Of a stretch of 48,508 nucleotides of DNA, positions 40,901-48,508 are shown in pieces (position 1 is the stretch's first letter; each line of letters opens with the position of its first letter). The translations under genes were made by a program, and so were the position numbers. The stretch is from Clostridiales bacterium (GTDB lineage: Bacteria > Bacillota > Clostridia > Oscillospirales > Oscillospiraceae), in contig JAAVHV010000030.1 of the NCBI GenBank assembly GCA_014799505.1, positions 1 through 48,508 on the forward strand. Reading direction: 5' to 3'. Below the pieces are notes generated by a model. That model was given only the letters and a program-made list of their open reading frames with translations, ran no database searches and had not been told where the DNA came from.

Positions 40901-41113
40901 ATGAGTGAAGAACGTATTAAAATCAACACAGAGTTTATCAAACTGGACGCCCTTTTAAAGTTCGCCGGGCTGGTAGAGACGGGCGGTGAGGCCAAGCTGG
41001 CCATCCAAAACGGCGAGGTCACCGTGAACGGCGAGCCCTGTACCATGCGGGGCAAAAAGCTACGCCCCGGCGACCGGGCGGAGTTGGACGGCCAGACGCT
41101 GGTGGTGGAATGA
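40901..41113 (+). CDS. yaaA: S4-domain RNA-binding protein YaaA
   Basis: A 70-residue S4 domain protein ([24 protein letters not shown] and VTVNGEPC, the alphaL RNA-binding fold). Its place between dnaN and recF is conserved in Firmicutes; homologues are linked to ribosome assembly. GGAG lies in front of the ATG at 40901. It overlaps recF by 4 bp. Confidence 0.93.
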   Translation: MSEERIKINTEFIKLDALLKFAGLVETGGEAKLAIQNGEVTVNGEPCTMRGKKLRPGDRAELDGQTLVVE

Positions 41114-42222
41114 CCGTCGACCAGATATCGCTGGACTTCTTCCGCAGCTACGTCCACGGGGAGGCCCAATTCCATCCCGGCGTGAACGTCATCGTGGGGG
41201 AGAACGCCCAGGGAAAGACAAATCTGCTGGAGGCCATCGCCTATCTGTCGTCGGCCTCCTCCCACCGGGCCCGGTATGACCGGGAGCTGATCCGGCACGG
41301 CGTAGACCACGCTTTTCTCAAAGGCCGGGTCACCGCCCACGGACGGGAGCTTGTCCTGGAGGCCGACCTTCACCGGGGGACGCGGCGTCAGCTGCGCTCC
41401 AACGGGGTAAAGCTGAAAACAGCAAGTGAACTTTCCGGATTATTAAACACGGTGTTGTTTTGCCCGGAAGATTTATACCTCATCCGGGAGGGGGCGGAGG
41501 CAAGGCGGCGCTTTCTGGACAGCTGCATCTGCCAACTGCGCCCTCGGTATGCCCAGGCGCTGGCGGAATACAAGCGGCTGTATCAGCACAAGACCCGCAT
41601 TTTAAAAGACAGCGAGCAGTACCCCGGCCTGCTGGATACGCTGGACGACTTCTCCCTGCGCATGGCCCAGTGCGGGGCGGTGCTGATCCACTACCGGGCC
41701 CACTTTGTCAAGCGGCTGGTGGAGACGGCCCCCGCCATCCACGCCGACTGCTCCGGGGGAAGGGAGAAGCTGGCTCTGCGGTATGAGACGGTGTCCACCG
41801 TCACCGACCCGGAGGTCAGCCCGAAAATCCTCCTGCCCCAGCTGCTGGCCCACCAGGAGGCCCACCGGGAGGCGGAGATTGCGTCACGTACCTGCCTGTC
41901 CGGCCCCCACAAGGACGAGCTGGCGGTGGAGATCGATGGAAATTTGGCGAAAGCCTACGCCTCCCAGGGCCAGACCCGGACGGCGGCGCTGGCGCTGAAG
42001 CTGGCGGCCCGGGACATTTTCCGCCAGGAGACGGAGGAGTGGCCGGTGCTGCTGCTGGACGATGTGCTCAGCGAGCTGGACGCCCGGCGGCAGGAGTTTG
42101 TGCTTAACCGCATCACGTCGGGCCAGGTGTTCATCACCTGCTGCGAGGAGGAAAAGCTGGCGAAATTGAGGGACGGTAAGGCGTTTCATGTCGCGAGCGG
42201 TCAGTTGACGGAGGCAAGATAA
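41110..42222 (+). CDS. recF: DNA replication and repair protein RecF
   Basis: A 370-residue SMC-like ATPase. Walker [10 protein letters not shown] (about 30-38), signature LSGPHKDEL (about 264-272), Walker [13 protein letters not shown] (about 313-324). It helps load RecA at gaps. The start overlaps the S4 gene stop (ATGA). Confidence 0.97.
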   Translation: MTVDQISLDFFRSYVHGEAQFHPGVNVIVGENAQGKTNLLEAIAYLSSASSHRARYDRELIRHGVDHAFLKGRVTAHGRELVLEADLHRGTRRQLRSNGVKLKTASELSGLLNTVLFCPEDLYLIREGAEARRRFLDSCICQLRPRYAQALAEYKRLYQHKTRILKDSEQYPGLLDTLDDFSLRMAQCGAVLIHYRAHFVKRLVETAPAIHADCSGGREKLALRYETVSTVTDPEVSPKILLPQLLAHQEAHREAEIASRTCLSGPHKDELAVEIDGNLAKAYASQGQTRTAALALKLAARDIFRQETEEWPVLLLDDVLSELDARRQEFVLNRITSGQVFITCCEEEKLAKLRDGKAFHVASGQLTEAR

Positions 42223-42225
42223 TTG

Positions 42226-42492
42226 ATGTATCTTCATTTAGGCCAAAACGTCATGGTACGCCACCAGGACGTGATCGGTGTCTTTGACCTGGACAACACC
42301 ACCTGGTCCTTCCGCACCCGCCGCTTTTTGGAGCAGGCGGAACGGGAGGGCCGGGTGATCACCGTGGGGAACGATCTGCCCCGTTCCTTCGTCCTCACCC
42401 AGGAGGGGGACGGCCCCCCTGCGGTATATATCACCGCGCTGTCCTGCGCCGCACTGTCCGCGCGTGCGGGACGATACAGCTTTGAATCATAA
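42226..42492 (+). CDS. remB: Extracellular-matrix regulator RemB-like protein
   Basis: An 88-residue DUF370-family protein (MYLHLGQNVMVRHQDVIGVFDLDNTT). The Bacillus homologue (YaaB/RemB) influences matrix gene expression. Position between recF and gyrB is the standard one. The start at 42226 is the first ATG after the recF stop, 3 nt away; no strong ribosome site, so translation is probably coupled to recF. Confidence 0.88.
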   Translation: MYLHLGQNVMVRHQDVIGVFDLDNTTWSFRTRRFLEQAEREGRVITVGNDLPRSFVLTQEGDGPPAVYITALSCAALSARAGRYSFES

Positions 42493-42506
42493 AAGGAGGA
42501 TATGAG

Positions 42507-42932
42507 ATGGGATCCATTGAATATCTCTGGAAGGACCGCAAGCGCCGTCTGGGCCTGCCCCTTTCCTTCACCCGGTACCGCCTCAGTGAGGATCGGTTGT
42601 TCTGCGAGACCGGCTTTCTCAACCTGAAGTCCGACGAGGTGCTGCTCTACCGGGTGCAGGATCTGGAGCTGAGCATGAGGCTTGGCCAGCGCATCTTCGG
42701 GGTGGGGACGGTATGCGTCCACTCCTCGGATAAGACCATGCCCCATTTGGATCTGAAAAACGTGAAGGATCCCCGGAAGGTCAAGGAGCTGATCCACCAG
42801 AACGTGGAGCAGGCCAAGGACAAGCGCCGGATGCGGGCTACCGAGGTACTGGGAAAGCCGGGCGGTCCGGCGTTTCATGACGGGGACGAATTTGACTTTG
42901 CCCCGGATGAGGACGATTGTGACGAAAATTGA
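42507..42932 (+). CDS. PH-domain-like protein
   Basis: A 141-residue soluble protein with a bacterial pleckstrin-homology-like core (about 18-100: FTRYRLSEDRLFCETGFLNLKSDEVLLYRVQDLELS) and an acidic tail. Such domains (bPH2-type) often bind protein partners; here no membrane helices are present. AAAGGAGGAT lies before the ATG. It sits in the recF-gyrB gap, 36 bp before gyrB, and probably shares the operon. Role unknown. Confidence 0.8.
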   Translation: MGSIEYLWKDRKRRLGLPLSFTRYRLSEDRLFCETGFLNLKSDEVLLYRVQDLELSMRLGQRIFGVGTVCVHSSDKTMPHLDLKNVKDPRKVKELIHQNVEQAKDKRRMRATEVLGKPGGPAFHDGDEFDFAPDEDDCDEN

Positions 42933-42956
42933 CGAAAGAAAGCACTGAACAAATAG

Positions 42957-44927
<1,971 letters not shown>

Positions 44928-44979
44928 GAAGCGCCGAGCCGCCTTGAGCGGCGGCCCGATCACATAAACGGAGGTCTTT

Positions 44980-47532
44980 ATGGGACACAACCGAAGCTAT
45001 AAACCGGAGGATATCGCCTTCCCCAATCAGGCTATCACGGAGTCTGAGCTGGTGAAGGAGATGACGGAGAGCTATAAGGATTACGCCATGAGCGTCATCG
45101 TGGGCCGCGCCCTGCCCGACGTGCGGGACGGCCTGAAGCCCGTCCACCGCCGCATTTTATATTCCATGTACGAGAGCGGCTTGACCAGCGACAAGCCCTT
45201 CAAAAAATCCGCCACCTGCGTAGGCGAGGTGATGGGCCACTACCACCCCCACGGGGACGCGTCCATTTATGACGCGGTGGTTCGCCTTGCCCAGAAGTTT
45301 TCCATGCGCTACACCTTGGTGGAGGGCCACGGCAACTTCGGCAACGTGGACGGCGACCCCCCCGCCGCCCCCCGTTATACCGAGGCGCGTCTGGCCAAGG
45401 TGGCCAACGAGATGCTCCGGGACATCGACAAGGATACCGTGGACTGGGATCCCAACTTCGACGAGAGCTTGAAGGAACCTCGCGTCCTGCCCAGCCGCTT
45501 CCCCAATCTGCTGGTGAACGGCTCCTCCGGCATCGCCGTGGGCATGGCCACCAATATCCCGCCCCACAACCTGAAAGAGGTCATCAACGCCGCCATCTGT
45601 GTGTTGGACGACCCCAACGCCACCCTGGCAGACCTGATGGAGCACGTCAAGGGCCCGGATTTCCCCACAAAGGGCATCATCATGGGCCGGGCGGGCATCC
45701 GTGCGGCCTATGCCACCGGCCGGGGCAAGATCGTGGTTCGGGCCCGGGCGGAATTCGAGGAATTCGGCAAGGATAGGACCCGTATCATCGTATCCGAGCT
45801 GCCCTACCAGGTGAACAAGCGCCAGCTGATCCGCAACATTGCCGACCAGGTGAAGGACAAGCGGCTGGACGGTATTTCCGACCTTCGTGACGAGACCGAC
45901 CGCAACGGTATGCGCATTGTCATCGAGCTGAAGCAGACCGCCAACCCCCAGGTGGTGCTGAACAAGCTGTTCAAGCAGACCGCCATGCAGTCCAATTTCT
46001 CCATCATCATGCTGGCCCTGGTGGACAACCAGAAGCAGCCCCGCATCCTGTCCCTGCGCAATATTCTGGACGAGTACATCGCCTTCCAGGAGCAGGTCAT
46101 CCGCCGCCGCACCGAGTACGACCTGAAAAAAGCCCAGGAGCGTGCCCACCTGTTGGAGGGCCTGCTCATCGCCCAGGACAACATCGACGAGGTCATCCGC
46201 ATCATCCGCTCCAGCTATGACAACGCCAAGCAGAACCTGATGGAGCGCTTCGGGCTGGACGACATCCAGGCCCAGGCCATCTGCGATATGCGCCTGATCG
46301 CTTTGCAGGGCCTGAACCGGGAGAAGCTGGAGGCGGAGTACAAGGAGATCGAGGAAAAAATCGCCTACTATAACGAGCTGCTGGCCAGCGAGGAAAAGCT
46401 GCGCGGCGTGCTGAAGGACGAGCTGATCGTCATCCGGGACAAGTACGGCGACGACCGGATCACCGAGATCCAGGACGTGGCCGACGAGATCGACATCGAG
46501 GATCTCATTGAGGAGGAGCAGTCCGTCTTTACCATGACGGCAAACGGCTATATCAAGCGCACCGCCGCCAGCGAGTACGCCGCCCAGGGCAAGGGCGGAA
46601 TGGGCAAGAAGGGCATGGCCACCCGGGAGGAGGACTACGTGAACACCGTGTTCACCGCCTCCACCCACGACTATATCCTGTTCTTCACCGATAAGGGCCG
46701 GGTGTTCCGCAAGAAGGGCTACGAGATCCCGGAGGCGGGCCGCACCGCCCGGGGCACCAACATCGTCAACGTGCTCCAGGTGGAGCAGGACGAGAAGGTA
46801 GCCGTCATGATCCACACCCGGGACATCAGCGAGGGCGACGAGCCCCGCTACCTGACCATGTTCACCCGGAACGGCACCGTGAAGCGGCTGGACGCTTCCG
46901 CGCTGCGGAATCTGCGCAACAACGGCCTGCGGGTCATCCTGCTGGACGAGGGCGACGAGCTCATCGAGGTGCGGGAGACGGACGGGCACCAGAATTTGCT
47001 CATCGCCACCCATGATGGCATGGCCGTGTGCTTTGACGAGAACCAGATCCGTCCCACCGGCCGGAACTCCATGGGTGTGCGGGGCATCAAGCTGCGGGAG
47101 GGCGACTATGTTGTCGCCGCGGCCCGTGCCAAGGCGGACCGTGCGGTGCTCACCATCACGGAGAACGGCTATGGCAAGCGCACCCCGGTGGCGGAATACA
47201 CCGTCCACAACCGGGGCGGCCTGGGCATGAAGAACTATCTTGTCACAGAAAAAACCGGCCCGGTGGTGGGCGTCAAGGTAGTGGACGGCAGCGAGGATCT
47301 GCTGCTGGTCACCCAGTCGGGCACCCTGATCCGCACCGACGTGGACGGCATCCGTGTGGTGGGCCGCGCCAGCCAAGGCGTTATCGTCATGCGCTTCAAG
47401 GAAGAGGGCGACAAGGTGGTTGCCATGTCCCTGGCGGAGAAGGAGGAAGCGTCCGAGGAGCCGGAAGTTTCCTCTGAGGAAAGCGAAACCCCTGTGGAAA
47501 ATACTAAGACCGAAGCGCCTGCGGAGGAGTAA
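44980..47532 (+). CDS. gyrA: DNA gyrase subunit A
   Basis: An 850-residue breakage-reunion subunit. The active Tyr is in [10 protein letters not shown]; the C-terminal beta-pinwheel contains the gyrase-specific box QGKGGMG near residue 530, so it is GyrA and not ParC. The quinolone-determining loop reads [13 protein letters not shown], with Ala at the position of E. coli Ser83. An acidic tail (about 825-850) ends PAEE. It starts 52 bp after gyrB. Confidence 0.98.
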   Translation: MGHNRSYKPEDIAFPNQAITESELVKEMTESYKDYAMSVIVGRALPDVRDGLKPVHRRILYSMYESGLTSDKPFKKSATCVGEVMGHYHPHGDASIYDAVVRLAQKFSMRYTLVEGHGNFGNVDGDPPAAPRYTEARLAKVANEMLRDIDKDTVDWDPNFDESLKEPRVLPSRFPNLLVNGSSGIAVGMATNIPPHNLKEVINAAICVLDDPNATLADLMEHVKGPDFPTKGIIMGRAGIRAAYATGRGKIVVRARAEFEEFGKDRTRIIVSELPYQVNKRQLIRNIADQVKDKRLDGISDLRDETDRNGMRIVIELKQTANPQVVLNKLFKQTAMQSNFSIIMLALVDNQKQPRILSLRNILDEYIAFQEQVIRRRTEYDLKKAQERAHLLEGLLIAQDNIDEVIRIIRSSYDNAKQNLMERFGLDDIQAQAICDMRLIALQGLNREKLEAEYKEIEEKIAYYNELLASEEKLRGVLKDELIVIRDKYGDDRITEIQDVADEIDIEDLIEEEQSVFTMTANGYIKRTAASEYAAQGKGGMGKKGMATREEDYVNTVFTASTHDYILFFTDKGRVFRKKGYEIPEAGRTARGTNIVNVLQVEQDEKVAVMIHTRDISEGDEPRYLTMFTRNGTVKRLDASALRNLRNNGLRVILLDEGDELIEVRETDGHQNLLIATHDGMAVCFDENQIRPTGRNSMGVRGIKLREGDYVVAAARAKADRAVLTITENGYGKRTPVAEYTVHNRGGLGMKNYLVTEKTGPVVGVKVVDGSEDLLLVTQSGTLIRTDVDGIRVVGRASQGVIVMRFKEEGDKVVAMSLAEKEEASEEPEVSSEESETPVENTKTEAPAEE

Positions 47533-47748
47533 ATGAAAACCGTTACCCTATACACCGACGGCGCCTGCTCCGGCAACCCCGGCCCCGGGGGCTGGGGGGC
47601 CGTTTCCCCAAAAAATGCTTCGCATTTTCCGGGGGCCCCTTTTGATTTCATGTTCCGCCGGGCGGAAATAAATTCCGCCCAGGCGGCGCGCCACTCGGCG
47701 CGCGCGCTACCGCGCGTACAGGATGGCCCCCATTGGAGTGTGTTATGA
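47533..47748 (+). pseudogene. Truncated duplicate of the rnhA 5' end
   Basis: The first 23 codons ([20 protein letters not shown] and on) encode the same residues as rnhA just downstream, then the frame runs into palindromic DNA and ends. The 69-bp copy differs from rnhA at four positions, all synonymous. It starts immediately after the gyrA stop with no separate ribosome site. Lacking the remaining catalytic acids, it cannot be an RNase H. Confidence 0.85.
47602..47744. repeat. Palindromic insert between the two rnhA starts
   Basis: The 143-bp segment holds AAAATGC-TTC-GCATTTT within CCCC/GGGG arms, TTCCGCC-GGG-CGGAA, and several GCGC palindromes. AGGATGGCCCCC (47720-47731) is the exact reverse complement of rnhA bases 47807-47818. 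The structure suggests insertion or a fold-back event that duplicated the rnhA start. Confidence 0.75.
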
Positions 47749-48182
47749 AAACAGTCACCTTATACACCGACGGCGCCTGCTCCGGCAATCCCGGCCCCGG
47801 GGGCTGGGGGGCCATCCTGATGTACGGCCCCCACAAAAAGGAACTGAGCGGCGGCGAACGCAATACCACCAACAACCGCATGGAGCTGACGGCGGTGATC
47901 CGCGGCCTGGAGGCCCTCAACGAGCCCTGTATTGTAGATCTCTACTCCGATTCCAAGTACGTCATCGACGCGCTGGAAAAGGGCTGGGCGAAGGGCTGGA
48001 AGGCCCGAGGCTGGGTCAAAGCCGACAAGAAACCCGCGTTGAACCCCGACCTTTGGGATCGTCTGCTGGCGCTGTGCGACAAGCATACCGTCAAGCTCCA
48101 CTGGGTCAAGGGCCACGCCGAAAACCCCTATAACAACCGTTGTGACGAATTGGCGGTAGGGGAGTGGCAGAAATTAAAATAA
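47745..48182 (+). CDS. rnhA: Ribonuclease HI
   Basis: A 145-residue RNase H. Catalytic Asp9 ([17 protein letters not shown]), Glu near 48 (NRMELTAVI), Asp near 70 ([11 protein letters not shown]) and the C-terminal Asp (NNRCDELA) are all present. It removes RNA from RNA-DNA hybrids. The start at 47745 matches the duplicated copy upstream. No good ribosome site: TTGGAGTGTGTT precedes the ATG. Confidence 0.95.
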   Translation: MKTVTLYTDGACSGNPGPGGWGAILMYGPHKKELSGGERNTTNNRMELTAVIRGLEALNEPCIVDLYSDSKYVIDALEKGWAKGWKARGWVKADKKPALNPDLWDRLLALCDKHTVKLHWVKGHAENPYNNRCDELAVGEWQKLK

Positions 48183-48201
48183 ACTAAAGGAGGATACCGT
48201 T

Positions 48202-48357
48202 ATGGATGAGGTCGCCTTCGACAAAGCGTTTTCTGAGTATTTGAACGACGATTCGTTTATCAAGGCCAATGATTGCATCTATGACCTTGCCCGGGCCGCG
48301 TTCGTTGCCGGCTGGAAAGCGGCGATCAGTTCGGTGCAAGCAGAGTCAGAACAATAA
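48202..48357 (+). CDS. Small hypothetical protein after rnhA
   Basis: A 51-residue acidic helical protein (MDEVAFDKAFSEYLNDDSF at the start, AAFVAGWKAAISSVQ near the end). AAAGGAGGATACCGTT is an excellent ribosome site, 19 bp after the rnhA stop, and a strong terminator follows. Real, function unknown. Confidence 0.78.
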   Translation: MDEVAFDKAFSEYLNDDSFIKANDCIYDLARAAFVAGWKAAISSVQAESEQ

Positions 48358-48360
48358 ACG

Positions 48361-48390
48361 AAAAGCCCCTCCCGCCTGGGAGGGGCTTTT
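48361..48390. terminator. Terminator of the gyrase-rnhA side
   Basis: A perfect 13-bp stem AAAAGCCCCTCCC / GGGAGGGGCTTTT with GCCT loop, T and A runs on both sides; it also serves the convergent minus-strand gene. Confidence 0.92.
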
Positions 48391-48393
48391 TGC

Positions 48394-48508
48394 TTATTTT
48401 GCGTTCTTTTCCAATTGTTCCAAATGTTGGCGCAGCACCAAGTTAATGTAGCTGGATACGGAGCGGTCCTCATATTCTGCCAAACACTTTATTTTATCAA
48501 GAATCGGA
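48394..48508 (-). CDS. Ribbon-helix-helix-like protein (partial)
   Basis: The last 37 codons of a gene entering from the right edge: ILDKIKCLAEYEDRSVSSYI at its visible start and ending LEQLEKNAK. The pattern DRSVSSYINLVLRQHLE is like helix A-turn-helix B of Arc/MetJ-type DNA-binding or antitoxin proteins. The N-terminal strand is out of view, so the call is tentative. Confidence 0.65.
   Translation of the reverse strand, partial: PILDKIKCLAEYEDRSVSSYINLVLRQHLEQLEKNAK

Noticed and set aside
45157..47376. Long minus-strand open frame opposite gyrA
   Set aside because: Antisense shadow; gyrA is certain on the plus strand. The similar frames opposite gyrB are rejected for the same reason.

Overview
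The window is chromosomal DNA of a GC-rich anaerobic Firmicute, most likely a gut clostridium of the Oscillospiraceae (Flavonifractor/Lawsonibacter-like). I infer this from the order rpmH-rnpA-yidD-yidC-jag on one side of dnaA-dnaN-S4-recF-remB-gyrB-gyrA on the other, from HemZ and RemB, from Gram-positive sortase and LPXTG-type surface proteins, and from strong sigma-A promoters (TTGACA-17-TATAAT type). The genus is an inference. The chromosome origin lies inside the window, at about 37.5-39.8 kb.
Layout. 0-9.6 kb: a ferredoxin/NAD(P) reductase subunit, a CarD-like regulator, a MATE transporter fused to a cytidylate-kinase-like domain behind a candidate riboswitch, a class M sirtuin with its zinc macrodomain partner, a transglutaminase-like lipoprotein, and two zinc-ribbon proteins. 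10.0-15.1 kb: a c-di-GMP-controlled surface locus. A promoter is followed by a leader of about 600 nt carrying four tandem c-di-GMP-I (GEMM) aptamers, then a 1187-residue wall-anchored adhesin, a terminator, and a class B sortase. 15.1-19.5 kb: a TraX-like membrane protein, remains of a maltose-type ABC transporter (intact MalG, gutted MalF), a PI-PLC-like protein, and two copies of a dispersed non-coding repeat. 19.6-23.1 kb: a MATE pump behind a leader of two related hairpins with the same loop, then an ArsR-regulated ArsP-type permease locus with three matching operators and a Cys-rich small protein.
23.3-31.7 kb is accessory DNA: a large serine recombinase with an XRE regulator, an SLH lipoprotein, and an AT-richer block encoding a putative ssDNA-binding protein, a membrane protein, a Zot/FtsK-like ATPase, an HUH rolling-circle Rep and two small proteins. 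It ends at a tRNA operon (Met, Glu, Val).
32.1-48.5 kb is housekeeping: hemZ and an MBL hydrolase, the jag-yidC-yidD-rnpA-rpmH group leaving the origin leftward, dnaA to gyrA leaving it rightward, then a partly duplicated rnhA. The dnaA-dnaN gap carries a DnaA box, a GC cluster and a DnaA-trio-like run, the expected unwinding arrangement.
How the genes work together. The most striking system is the 10-15 kb locus: second-messenger sensing by four RNA aptamers in series is placed ahead of a surface adhesin and the sortase likely to anchor it. Two MATE genes each have a structured leader with terminator-like hairpins, suggesting ligand- or drug-responsive attenuation. No rRNA gene, CRISPR array or complete IS element was recognised. 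All functions come from reading the sequence; no database search was run.
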